This document shows positions 47,452 through 59,013 of a stretch of 64,000 nucleotides of DNA, in pieces. The notes under the pieces were generated by a model. That model had not been told where the DNA came from, did not search any database, and saw nothing but the letters and a program-made list of their open reading frames with translations. Source of the stretch: Jackrogersella multiformis. Lineage: Eukaryota; Ascomycota; Sordariomycetes; Xylariales; Hypoxylaceae. Numbering within the stretch: the first letter of the stretch is position 1; each line of letters opens with the position of its first letter. The translations under genes and the position numbers were made by a program. The stretch is taken from the NCBI GenBank assembly GCA_902806575.1, contig CADCXD010000009.1, positions 1,922,001-1,986,000 of the forward strand. The letters run 5' to 3'.

Positions 47452-48022
47452 GGCGGGTAGGTTGGGCGGTGCTGATGACGCCCCGTAGGGCTGGCTATTT
47501 ATTGGGATGCGTATAGCGCATATATCGGTATAGGCATGCATGGTATACACCTACCTAGGTAGGAAGGGGATCTTGCCCGGGCGGGCTCAAAACAGCGAGA
47601 TTAAGTGTCTATCGATCATAATAGAATCGAGGTTTGCAAGCAAGCACAATAGGTTGGAATTTCATGTCTATTTCGCGTGCTGCTCTGCTAAATGCATGCT
47701 TATCATCACAAACCCTCCACCGCCCGTCGTCATCGTCGGTCAACGTACGCACATAACGCCGGTGCCAGTTCAATGCTAATAAAACCAAGAGGGGAAAATC
47801 CTCAGCCTCGTAGGCAGCCAGTCCGAGCTTCAGCTTCTTCCCGTCTCAATACTTCCTCGCTTGCTTATGGATGTTGGGGTCTCCGAAAGGCGACGTACCC
47901 GGCCACGGCACCACGTCTACATGTTCGTGAGGGCGGAGGTGGCGAGACATTGTAAAACAGGTTGATCACTTGCCCCGTTTCCTTAAACGAGAGAGAGGAT
48001 GAACCCTTCTCAGTCTACTCTT
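47452..48022. other. Spacer between convergent Etr1 and UBC13
   Basis: Shared 3' region. One CACCTACCTAGGTAGGAAG palindrome at about 47548-47566. No gene seen. Confidence 0.5.
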
Positions 48023-48679
48023 CTATTTCGGCTGAGGTGTGGCATAGGTTTTGGTCCACTCTTTGGCGGTTGCGATGGCCTTGTTCTCGTCCTCCTTCCA
48101 GCTTTTGGCGACGTCCGCGGCTAGGGGGTCGTCTGGGTTCGGGGCGCCGAGGAGCGCCTGGATCGATAGGAGGATGGTTCGGATTTGGAGGGCCGGGGAC
48201 CAGTTGTCTAAGAGCAGATTATGGTGTTAGACTTCGTATAGAGTAGACGGTATGTCATCTGAAGAGGGGGGGCTTTACTCTTTAGCACGTCCAAGCAGAT
48301 CCGCCCTAGCTTGTCGACGTTGGGGTGGTAGATCTTGGTTAGGAAGCGGATCTTAGGCGGGACCATAGGGTAGTCATCTGTCAGGAACAACTCGAGCTTG
48401 AAGACGCCTCCTGTAATAGACAATCATTGTGTTAACAGATCTGCTACGACGGCGTTTAAGCGGGAAATACAGTTACACACCCTCGTACGGCGACCCCGAG
48501 GGGCCGTAGATCTCGACGTCGAAATATCTCAAGTTATCTTCGTGAGGAACCGCACTAATACCCGGAACCCTACAAATGTTTAATCAGACCTCTGAACTCC
48601 TACGGCCAGGTACACATAGGTCTTACGGTTCGGTCATCAGGCGTTCCGTCTCCTTCACAATGCGCTTTGGTAATGCCAT
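48023..48679 (-). CDS. UBC13: UBC13, ubiquitin-conjugating enzyme E2 N type
   Basis: With Mms2 it builds lysine-63 ubiquitin chains, for example on PCNA in error-free post-replication repair. Four exons (48679-48627, 48569-48481, 48410-48279, 48207-48023) join in frame to 152 residues, matching the family's 150-153. Order seen: MALPKRIVKETERLM, the FDVEIYGPSGSPYEGGVF strand block, HPNVDKLGRICLDVLK with the catalytic Cys (about residue 87), NNWSPALQIR and a C-terminal helix KEWTKTYATPQPK. The PNVDKLGRICLDVLK motif and Lys/Asn-Asn-Trp-Ser-Pro-Ala-Leu-Gln are specific to UBC13 among E2s. The third donor (A|GTAAAG) is weaker than the others. Near convergent Etr1. Confidence 0.96.
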
Positions 48680-50136
48680 CTTTGCTTTTCTTTTGAGGAG
48701 GAAACGTAGAGAGAAAAGGGATGATAAAAATGGACAAGCTCTATTCTGCGCTTTTAATATCGAGCTATGGACTCCGGCTTAAAAAGAGCGAGGAAAACTC
48801 TGGGTTATTATTCTGGGTTATTGCCAACAAGGCTCGGGATGCGACGAGCTGAAGAGCTCAAAGAACGCTGGTGTTTCACGGTGGTAATCGGTAATCGGTA
48901 GGTATAATCGATTATGCCTAGAACGGCGTGGAAGCAACTTTAGCGATGCTCTCGTTTCTGGAAGAAAATACTGGAATTTACGAAACGATAGATACTGGAG
49001 ATAGTGACTAACATTAGAAAGGGTTAAGAAAGAGGAAATATTTCAAGAACCGATTACGTTACCTACCTGGGTAAGTACATAAAATAGAGTATAAAATAGA
49101 ATACCTTATGTAAGAACAATTGGGCAGGCTACATAAATTTAAATTTAGCTTCGTGACCGAACAAGAAGTTGTACTGTACTGTACTGAAGAATGGAAAATG
49201 ACTGACTGGCAAGGCAATCAAATCATGTACCATGTAAGTACCTAGGTAGGCAGGTTTGGTGGATGTCTTTGCGATAAGGATGGGGAGTCTTCCTGCTGCC
49301 CCTCATTCGGCGGGATAGATTAGGTACATAAGGTACCAAGGTATATATTCACACCGAACTTAAGAACTTGGAATGATTGGATGCTAGTGTTGTTACCTTT
49401 AACTTTATATGCATAATATTTTAATCGATATTTATCGAATTCTAGAGAATTCATTAATTAGTTTTACATTAATGTTTAAGAAATAGCTACCTAAGTACGT
49501 ACCTAGGTAAGTGATGTATATCGATTCCCAATATCGACCTGCATGTATTCTATACTGTATTGTACTCTCACACCAAATTAGTGTGATAAGTTACTTAGAG
49601 AGTAGATGAGGGGCAAGTATTTAGCTGCTAATGACCTTGTAATAGACCTATCATAACGCTCTCTATTATGTAATCAAGATTCGACGCTAAATTTGAGGCT
49701 ACTCTACTAGCAGTGGCTAGTACGATAGCGAATCGCAACTCCCACCGAGTTGGCACCATCAGGGTTGTTTCCTTTCGCAAGATCATGTTACCTACATCCT
49801 ATCTATCTACCTAGGTACGTCAACTACGAAGGTCTTCTCACATTCATATATTCAATACCATTCTAAGCTGTTGGTGAGCCTTAACGGTGTCGTCTCAAAT
49901 CTTTATTTGGTAGTTCTCGTCTGTTCTTTATTTGGGAACACAACCAATAAATGTAGTAAACTCGATGAAGAGTCAAAGCGAGACTTAACCTTACTAGTTG
50001 ACTGAATGTGAGAGCAAATGAGAGCAGATGAGAGCGAATGGGAACGAAGGAAGGATGAGCAGTGGCGTCATGCAAAATCTATTGAGAACTTCGATTGTTC
50101 CGAGAGAGCTCTTACGCTGTCGCCAACTAACCAATC
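48680..50136. other. Divergent spacer between UBC13 and WDR59-like gene
   Basis: Promoters of both genes. AT-rich in the middle. TACCTAGGTA copies at about 49239-49250, 49497-49508 and 49808-49820. Near 50006-50042 the hexamer-like GAGAGCRAATG is repeated three times. No gene seen. Confidence 0.5.
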
Positions 50137-53100
50137 ATGCCTTCAACATTTGATCATCTAGATCCATCGAAAAAGGGGAAACTCATCAAGTCCGCTTACG
50201 ATAGCGAGACTTTTGATGCCGACGTAACTATTCATGTAGATGGACTAGTTGGATCAGCTACCATATCACCATGTGGTCGAGACGTCGCCCTTGCATCGTA
50301 AGTTCATAGTCTCATACTCGCCTTCGCCTTATAGTAATCTAGGCTCATGCCATCAACAGCCCCGAGGGTCTAGCTATTATCGACCTTGATTCCCCCTATA
50401 GTCCGCCCCGCCGGTTAAGTAGTCATGGACTTCCGTGGCTGGTGGTCGATGTGCAATGGTCGCCCTTTGCGGCTCGGGACTACTGGGTCGCTTCAACTGC
50501 GAACCATCGCTGTCTGGTTTGGAACTTGAACTTGAGGGAAGATTCCGCGACCGGTGCCATCGAGCACTCTCTCCAAGGCCACAGCAGGGCTATCACGGAT
50601 ATCAACTTCTCAGCTCACCATCCTGATATTCTCGCCACCTGTGCCGTTGATGGTTTCGTCCATTGCTGGGACTTGCGGAGACCTAAACAGCCTGCATTAA
50701 CTTTCAGTGACTGGTTCGCTGGTGCTACCCAAGTCAAATATAATCGACAAGACCCCCATGTGCTCGCTTCGTCTCACGACAGGTGGCTACATATTTGGGA
50801 TGAGAGGAAACCATCTTCTCCTCTCAAGTCCATCAGCGCGCACACGTCAAAGATATACGGTCTCGATTGGAATCGTTCCAAGGCGACCAGTATCGTTACT
50901 TGCTCCTTGGACAAGAGCATCAAATTATGGGATTATAGCGAGTCTGATGAAGCACAAAGAATTATTAGGACGGATTTCCCTGTCTGGCGCGCTCGTCATA
51001 CACCTTTTGGTTGGGGTCTGCTAGCTATGCCCCAAAATGACCCTGGCAACTTTTATTTGTACGATGTTCGCCGTGCCGAGGGGGAGGCCTTGGACGATGC
51101 TATTAATCCACGAAATGTTTTCCCGGGCCATGGAAACTACAAGGTAAAGGAATTCCTATGGAGGAGTCGTGGGTTAATCTCCGACGAAGGGATGGACGAT
51201 CGGGAGTTTCAGCTTGTATCATGGGGCGAAGACAACGAGTTGCGTCTCCATAGAGTCGATGAGCCGACCCTGAAATCCATTGGTCATATAAAAGGTAACC
51301 CGGCCCGGAACATGAACATCACGAGAAAAGGAGCTGCATATAAGACCTATCGAGCCATAGATGATCATGCAAGCAGGGAGAAGAGGTCAGCCACCATGAG
51401 CGATCCCCGCCCTGGCAGTGGAGGAAGCCAGTTCCCCCGTAGTGCTCTTACCGTGGGAATGCAGACAATGTCACCACATTACCCACGCTCTGGTGGTAGG
51501 GTTCCAAGCTGGAAAGGCCCATCTATGAAAGCAAAATCTGCTGCAGGGAGAATAATCGATCGGAGTCTGGACCAGCTTGGTTGGATGAAAGGCATCACCA
51601 TGAGCAAGAAATCAGGGATGATCGGGACGCCTCAAAGAAAGGACTCCAGAGACTCTACCATGTTTGGACATAACTTTCACGACGAGCATTGGGGAGAGCC
51701 TGAAACTCTACAGGAAGAGATCGTTCGTGTCAGCCAGCAGATGCCAAATGTCAAATGGGACAACGTGGATATGGACTCTCTAATTCTCAAGGCTTCTCTA
51801 AAAGGCCCGTGGGGTGCAGAAGGTGACACCATTTTTATCAAAGTCATGGTGGATATTCCCAGGAATTATCCAAAATCAAGAACCCCAAAATTCATCATCG
51901 AAAAAACGGCCTTGATGGCAGATCAGACGCATAGAAAACTTGATCAAGAAATACATCAGCTAGTAAGCCAATTCTCGAAAAGGCGCCAAAACTGTCTCGA
52001 GGTTGCTTTTAGTTACCTTCTTGGGGAGGTCGACCTCTCTAGTAGCGACTCGCTCTTCAAGAATGTCAAAGACCTAGATGATGACCTAGGTGGGCTTGCC
52101 GACGAAAGCTCAAGCGAGGACGAGGATAACGACATTCCTGCTGGAGGCTCCGCAACGATGTCGCAAGAGTTGACTGCGAGCACCGAGCTAGATGCCACGC
52201 TTGCGCCAACCAACCGGCCTACCATACCGCCGATGCCGCGGTTGTGTGGTGGTCGTTTTTCGAATGATGGGAGATTAGTCTGTTTCTTCCCTACTAAGGA
52301 AGAGAAGGCTAGGGTTTCCTTTTTCGCCGCCAGCGACTCTTATAAGGATCGTCTGAAGGGCGAACCTAGCTTTGCAGGATTCGGTAAACTTCAACAAGAG
52401 TCATCGGCTCCAAGAAATAGGTATACCAACGACGAGGTTTCTGCTACGGAAGACCAATCTGAGTCTGACGAAGGGGATGAATCCTCCAGTTCGAGTGACT
52501 CGGAGACCACGTATATGCATAAAATAAATATGTGGTACCTGCCAGGTCGACGTTTCAGAAAGACATTTAGCGGGAGTTACTCCATGCATTCAAGTGGTGG
52601 AGGGACTGGCATCGGCACGGGCACTGGTACTGGAACTAGTCGGCGTCGTCCGGGCAAGCCGAAAAATATTATATCTATCTATAACGTGGCTAACGAGCTA
52701 CCTTCTAAGCAAGAATTTGCTCGCGAATATTGCATCTTCGGAGACGGCCAGGACGTATGTGAACAGAATGCGGCTATAGCAGAGAAATATGGCCGATCCG
52801 ATCTGGTTGACGTGTGGAATTACGCAGCCTTACTACTTCGGAAGGATATACCTTTGGAGCTTCTGGGGAACGGCCGAGGCAACGAGTCAATACTAGTAAT
52901 CGCTAGGGATGCAGTCGCTCGCTTCGGTGACGACAGGCCGTTATCAGGGGATTCTGATACTGTTGGACTCACGGGCCGGGTTAAGTGGGGATACCATCCG
53001 CTCGCGAAGGATTTGATTGATGATCTCTTCTATTATTTCGAGAAGATGGCCGATGTGCAGATGCTTGCTATGCTTTCGTGCATATTTAGCGAATCCTCGA

Positions 53101-54835
53101 CCGAGAATAGCGTGGCCTATGCGGAATCACACCTCACCCAGCCAGAAACGCCGCTTCCCATGAAGGCACCGGCGTTTTCGCTAGATTATTTCCCTACAGA
53201 CACATCGTTCTGGCAACCAGGCCTTAACACCTATAAAAGTCAAGCAAATTCGGCAATTTCTACCCCTAAGACGCTACACACCCCCGTTAATATCGCCGGC
53301 TCGTACGGATCTGATGAAGTAACGTGGGGCGGTGATCCGAAATCTAACTCCTACTCCTGTGGAGAGACACCCCCAACGACGACGCCACGAGAACCTGACG
53401 TCGATCCAACTCAGAGCCTAGCCACATCGCCTGATAACCGGTTATTGACTCGCGCTAACAGTGCCTTGTCCGCTGGCTTAGCTAGTTTCCCTAGGGCTTT
53501 CACGAGTGTTGCATCAACATCGCCCCCGAGCAGGAAACGCCCTAGCCCTGGAGAAACGTTCTTGTCTAATCTTGCCCCAACGAACATCACCTGGGGCAGC
53601 TCGACTATTCTTGGCCCCACGTCTGAACCGTCGGGCACTGCACGCAACTCATATTCTGATGATGAGACACGAAATGATGATAATCTACCACTTGTATGTT
53701 TTGGCATATCTACAGAAATGGAGGATCAGTCTATATTTGACGATGATGGCTGGCTTGGTGTCCCTTTTCTGGAACCTTCCCGCTATGCTATATATGCGAG
53801 CTATCGCCACGCGTACGCGGAGATGTTACAGATGTGGGACCAGCCTCTGTCTCGCCTAGAGATCTTAAAATTCAATATTTTGAAAGAGGATCCTCCCGCC
53901 CCTCAAGCAACAAGCTTCGCAAGTTCAGGGGCTACAAGCTTCCACGACTCACATCACAGCACAGAGAATCCTAGCCACGCCTTGCGTTCACGCGGAGCTA
54001 CCTCACCTATTGTATTAGGAAAGAAGGAGCTGTTACTATCGTTGATCACATCCGACCGCGGCATCGATGTGACGGGTATCTGTCGCGTGCACGAGACCCA
54101 TCTCGATCCTGTGAGACAGACGTACGCCAGTGCGACGCTCGGGGGCGCAGTAGGTACTTGCGATCGCTGCAAGCGTACGCAGATGCAACTATTTTGCGTA
54201 TTCTGCAACGAACCGATCGACGCGCTCTACCCCCCTTGCCTATCATGCGGCTGCGCTAGCCATGACGCCTGCATGGCGGAATGGCACGAGGCGGGCGAAA
54301 CCGAGTGCCCGGCCGGTGACGAGTGCGACTGCGTCGAGGAAGCGAACAACGGTCAAGTGGAGACATGGGCTGCTAGTATGTAATATTGAGAGTTTCTTTA
54401 CCCCTTCTTCCCCTTAGCCTACCTTGGGAGTCAGAAATTACTAGTCAGTTTAACTGAAGAGTCGTTACTCTCGAGACATGCCTAAACCTCCAAAGCTCCT
54501 TATAAAAATAACCACTAACACTCGTTGTAGTGATGGGTGCCTTACGCCAAGGCAAGATTCGTAAGCCATCTGATGCAGAGATAGAAACAAAATGTGCTCC
54601 CGACAAGCGCGGCTCGATCGATAAGTACGATTGGGAGAACATCGCCAGCGGCGCGCAAATACCTCTCGTGGACGGACAGGGCAAGCCCTTAGACCAGCCG
54701 CCGCCGTTTCAGAATCCAATGTCGGCTGCTAGGATTAGCCTCGGGAACAAGCTTAGGAAGTCAGCCGGTAACTGGGGAAGCACGACTTCGCTACGTAAGA
54801 AACCCGGCGGCTTGGGACCGAACGGCAGACGTTGA
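50137..54835 (+). CDS. WDR59/Mtc5-like SEA (GATOR2) complex subunit with WD40, RWD and RING
   Basis: Vacuole-associated regulator of TORC1 in amino-acid sensing (Mtc5/Sea3 in yeast, WDR59 in animals). Three exons (50137-50297, 50360-54375, 54531-54835) join in frame to 1,493 residues. The WD40 propeller covers about 40-370 (repeats such as VLASSHDRWLHIWDERK and IVTCSLDKSIKLWDYS). An RWD domain is at about 495-610 (ETLQEEIVRVSQQMPNV, VMVDIPRNYPKSRTP). Acidic/Ser-rich linkers and a GTGTGTGT-type Gly/Thr tract follow. A C-terminal Cys/His cluster at about 1310-1390 (CDRCKR, CVFCNE, PCLSCGCASHDACM, HEAGETECPAG) is the RING. The last exon adds about 100 basic residues. Stopping before it would give an alternative end two codons into the intron. 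Confidence 0.92.
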
Positions 54836-55495
54836 GGAGATAATCAGAGGTCTTGTATGGATACGGTGTACGAATATGGGCATGAGACTATAAAAATGTA
54901 GTTATAATGGAATTGGAAAGGGAGCCGGAGTTACGGATTTTGTGAGATATCTAAATGTGATATGTAAAATCCGAAATTATCGCTACTGATTAGTGTCTCA
55001 TGAGAGTGCTTGATTTAGATTCGTATTAGAGTAGTATATTAGAGTAATCCATGGCCACGTGCTAATAAACGATCCTTAACACATACCTTCACCACGTCTC
55101 CCCCTTTTCTTCCTCTAACTAGGAATCAAGCAATAAGTAGACTTCTAATTTTTTATGTACCTTTGGGTAGTTTCTGGCATAGAAACGCAGTTCCGCGGTT
55201 TCCATCGACACGCTTAACTCATCAGAACAAACAATTATGCACCGCCAAGAACTCCCCCCCCCCCCCCTTTTTTTTCTCTTTGCGCCTCCCCCCTTTTCGG
55301 CCCCATTTTTTTAACGACAGGCAGCTCGACTAATCCGATACACCGCACCACCGCCTAACCCTCGTGCTCACCCTCGTCCTCATACTTCCCGCTGTCCCAT
55401 CATAGACTTAAGTTAAGCTAACCCGTACCACCCGCCCGGCGACCTAGGCGACGAACCAACCCAACCCAACTCAGACTTACTAACCGAGCCATAGC
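54836..55495. other. Spacer between WDR59-like gene and secreted peptide gene
   Basis: Convergent 3' regions. Notable is a run of about 15 C followed by about 7 T near 55254-55275 (homopolymer lengths may be unreliable in an assembly). CCAACCCAACCCAAC words lie near 55455-55472. No gene seen. Confidence 0.5.
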
Positions 55496-55858
55496 CTAAC
55501 AGCGGCACATCTGGATGCACCGGCTAGTGGGGTCGGCGTGGCAGCTGACCGCGCCGGCGTCGGTGCAGAAGCACAGGTCCTGGCACGGGCTGTCGAGGCC
55601 GCCGCCGCAGGTCATGCGGCGCTCCAGGCGGTGCGGGCCAGCAGGCGGCGAGGAGCTCGAGGCCGAGGTCGCTGCTGCGGCTAGGAGGAGGGCGAGGGGT
55701 GCGTACTGTGTGGTTTCTTTGGGGTTAGGTTAGGTTAGGTTAGGTTTGGCGGGTGGCATGGAATGGGGAATGAAGGGGGAAGGGGAATTGTGGGAAAGAA
55801 AGGAAGAGGGGAGGATAGAGTTGGATTCGATATAGGGGGGTGGGGATTATACCTTCAT
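55496..55858 (-). CDS. Small secreted cysteine-rich peptide with duplicated cysteine frame
   Basis: Two coding exons on the minus strand, missed by simple frame scans: 55858-55853 (Met-Lys) and 55705-55496, separated by a 147-base intron with a GTATAA donor and CACAG acceptor. The product has 71 residues. Residues 1-18 or so are a clear signal peptide (MKYAPLALLLAAAATSA). A Ser/Pro-rich pro-region ends in LERR, a dibasic Kex2-type site. The following 39-residue mature part holds eight cysteines spaced C-x7-C-x3-C-x-C, x7, C-x7-C-x3-C-x-C, i.e. two identical four-cysteine units, ending one residue from the stop with CRC. No family recognised. Possible roles include effector or antimicrobial peptide, but none is shown. 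The short first exon and unusual donor are the weak points. Confidence 0.62.
55723..55745 (+). repeat. (TAGGT)4 tandem repeat within the peptide gene intron
   Basis: TTAGGTTAGGTTAGGTTAGGTT on the plus strand. On the coding strand it reads (ACCTA)n and so presents four overlapping CTAAC branch-site words 25-45 bases before the acceptor. It resembles, but is not, the TTAGGG telomere unit. Confidence 0.8.
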
Positions 55859-57156
55859 CTTGGCGGAGAAGAGTGATGGCTCTTTGTTATTGGTCGTATA
55901 GTCGAGTCGAGCTGAGGAGCTAGTCGTTGTGGTTCGTGTCGAATATACCTAGGTATCCGAGGTATAGAGTGGATGTGACGTGTGTTGTGTGTTTAGGATT
56001 GAAAAAACCGAACCGCAATAGAAGTTCAGGATCACGAACGAGTATGGAATAGGTCAGGTTAGGTACGGATATATATTTATTTAGTTAGTTACTAATAAGT
56101 AACTTACCTCGTAGCACGGTATGACATCGCCTGAGTTTAATTTAAGATTCAAATACAAACACTCGTACGTACGTACCTACAGACGTACCTGGGCAGTCGT
56201 GTAAGGAAGGAAGTATGTAGTAGATACCTAGTCCAGCCTCACATCAGCCACTTCCCATATATCCATCCATCCATCCTCCCTTCCTCCCTCCCTAGGTTAG
56301 TAGGTAATCGTCGCATCCAACATTGAACAGCGCCGCGTCGGGAATATCCTAAAGCGGAAAGGGAGAAGAGAATCAACTAACCCATATCTAATATCCTATG
56401 GTTAAGTTACCTACTATGTACCTGTATATTAAATAAACCTACTGTACCAGTACCCGTATAACATCAAGACATCGCTACAAATTCAAGAGTATCGATACGG
56501 GATATATTCAGTTTAACCGGGCGGCCGGATGTGATATTACAGCAGCGGCCGTCGGTCGGTGTTAATCTAGGTAAGTACGAGCCCAAGCCAAGGTGTTAGA
56601 ATGCAACGCTGTCAACTTGCAATTCCACGAGAGCCGTAGACCTAGCCAGATAGTTCCGCCGCCGCAATATACGACTTGCCCTATTCTTCCGTGGAGTTAG
56701 TAATCCCGTATGCCGTTGCCCCTATATCTCACATATACGCCGTTGCGTTTATTGAGTGGAATGAGGAACCTAGGTTAGGAAGCTACGATACATACATTAA
56801 ATGCTACAAATTGGGTCATAGGATGAAAGTCCCTGAAAATTGATTATAAGACGTGAAAGTTCATAAATAAAATAAAGTCCTTCGTCGGATAAAGCAACCA
56901 GTAAATACCCTTCCAGTCGATATATTACGGAGGGAGTCAGAATGACAGAACTAACTCTGTTAATGGTACGGACTATATGCATAAAATTTGTTTGAACTAC
57001 CACCTCGTTCCCACGCTTGGCAATTTATGATGCTATATCTACGTATAATTTCCCAGTCGATCGAGGGTGTCGTGACATATGGTTATATACACAGCATCTG
57101 TCTTATATGCCCAAATTTCTCATCGACATTACTCCCAGGAAGCCAGGCTGATCCCT
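55859..57156. other. Spacer upstream of the peptide gene, 3' of glutamate decarboxylase
   Basis: Promoter of the secreted peptide gene and 3' region of GAD. TACCTAGGTAT at about 55947-55957; CATCCATCCATCC and TCCCTCCCTCC runs near 56262-56292; CGTACGTACGTACC near 56165. No gene seen. Confidence 0.5.
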
Positions 57157-59013
57157 TCAGCACACGGTCCTATGAATCCCATCCGCCAGCCGTGCCACAT
57201 TCCCTTCGAGGATCTTCGCATCCCTGCGGGGTCTGCTATCCCCCGCCGGCTTCTGCTTCTTTAGGATCGATAGATCGACCTCGTCGTTATTAATAAGAGT
57301 CTGCGTGACGGACACTAGATCCGTGATGAGCCGGTCTAGAAGGTCTAGGCTCATGGACTCCCGGACGACAACCCTCAGGATTTCCGTCTTGTCCTCGCCG
57401 GGCGGCAGCGCGTAGTTAGGTATGATCCACTGCCGCGCGCGCAGCAGCAGCGAGACCGACTCCTGCTTAATATGTGGAAATTCTTGATTAAATTCGTCCG
57501 TTAGCCGGAACGAGACGACCGGCAGCCCCGCTACGTAATCCGCCGAAGTCTCTTCCCCCTCGCCCCGGATAGCATGCTTAGCGCCGGCAACAACACCCCC
57601 AACCCCCGACACGTTCCGATGGATATCCGAGACACACGTGTACCATCCTGTAGCCTCTAGGCTCTTGGACAAGAGGCGCGCGTTCCGGAGGCAGTTCTCC
57701 ATCACCTCGCGGTATCCATCGAATCCGAGGTGGATCAGGTTATAATACTGCGCGACGACCTGGGCCCCCGGCCGCGAGAAGTTAAGCGTGAAGGACTTCT
57801 CGGTCCCGCCAAGGTAGTGCAGCTCGAAGATCAAGTGCTGCGGTAGGTATGCTTCGTCTCGCCAGATGATCCAGCCTACGCCTGCGTACACGAGTCCGTA
57901 CTTGTGGCCGGACGTGTTGATAGATTTGACGCGCGGGAGCTCGAAGTTCCTTGAGTGTGTAAGTAGGTATATAGCAACAGAAGCTTCCATGCCCAAAGGG
58001 ATTTCTCTGATCACGAGGCACTCACCACTTCGGCCCGCCCGCCTGCGCATACGTGAACGGTGCAACAAAGCCGCCCGAAGCCGCATCGACATGAATCGGG
58101 ATATCTACCCCCGTAGTCTCTTGGTACGCATCAAGAATCTTGGAAATTTCCTCCACGGGTTCGTAGTGGCCGGTATACGTGCTCCCCAAAATAACAAATA
58201 CACCAATCGTGTTCTCATCCAAACTCTTCCGCACGAGTTCCGGATCTAGACGATATTTGCTATCCTTAGAGACCGGCAGGATGCGCGCCTCGACGTCGAA
58301 GTAACGCGCGAACTTCTCGAGGGCGACCTGTGCGTTGGCGCCCATGATGATGTTGGGCATAGAAGCGTCCAGACCTTTGGCCTTGCGGTGCTCCTGCCAG
58401 CGACGCTTCATTGCTAGGCCGCCAAGGTGGATGGCCTCAGAGGAGCCGGTGGTGGCGGATCCGAGAGCCTTCTCGCTCTTCTTAGCACCCCAGAGATGAG
58501 CGAGGATGCTGACGCAGCGTTCATGCAGAGACATCATAGCCGGATACTCATCATTGTCCGCTAAGTTCTTTGATAGATTCTCCGTCATTAGTTGAGTCGC
58601 ATTTGGTTCCATGTACGTCCCCACGAAGCTAGTAGACTAGTTGAGCACTCGTTGACATCTAGGTCTAGGGGAACAAACAAACAAACAAGCTCTTACTCAC
58701 CTAGCGAGATTCAAATTCGGTTTGCCGTCGAGGTCCAGCTCATCGCGGATCAGTTGATAGACTGTATCTGCAGGTGCTCCCTCTTTTGGGATTCTATACT
58801 TGGGTATGTCTATGTCACTCGCATACTTGGTGCCATAGGGCGTCAGATGTGAGGTAGTCATCTTCTGCCGGAGCTGTCGACCATTCTCGGTGAGGTGAGC
58901 ATCGTGAAGGCGCCCAATGAGCTCCTCTGGGTCAACCTAGAAGATATTCATCAGCTGGGTTGAATATATGAAAACTTATATCTCTAGGTACTCACATGAC
59001 GGGCTAACGACAT
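57157..59013 (-). CDS. Glutamate decarboxylase (PLP-dependent)
   Basis: Converts L-glutamate to GABA and CO2; first step of the GABA shunt, tied in fungi to acid and oxidative stress and sporulation. Four exons (59013-58996, 58936-58701, 58628-58026, 57949-57157) join in frame to 549 residues. The first exon is only 18 bases. Family marks in order: MTTSHLTPYGTKYAS near 35-48, SFVGTYMEPNATQLM after splice 2, the PLP-phosphate-contacting SATTGSSEA near 150, HVDAASGGFVAPF with the PLP-binding Asp, then SINTSGHKYGLVYAG with the Schiff-base lysine (HK). SRPGAQVVAQYYN follows. The C-terminal about 40 residues are basic and Asp-rich; a calmodulin-binding domain as in plants is not evident. Confidence 0.95.

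Noticed and set aside
46420..47550. 376-codon minus-strand frame opposite Etr1, plus a 245-codon plus-strand frame in a third register
   Set aside because: Produced by GC-saturated third positions of Etr1 exon 2; the products are low-complexity Gly/Ala/Arg strings with no domain, and Etr1 itself is a clear family member.
55254..55275. About 15 C followed by about 7 T as a functional element
   Set aside because: Long homopolymers are prone to assembly error and nothing nearby suggests a role.
55515..55733. 72-codon plus-strand frame
   Set aside because: It is the complement of the secreted cysteine-rich peptide exon and the (TAGGT)4 repeat; the minus strand explains it better.
55723..55745. 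TTAGG-like array as an interstitial telomere
   Set aside because: The unit is five bases (TAGGT), not TTAGGG, only four copies occur, and it sits inside an intron.
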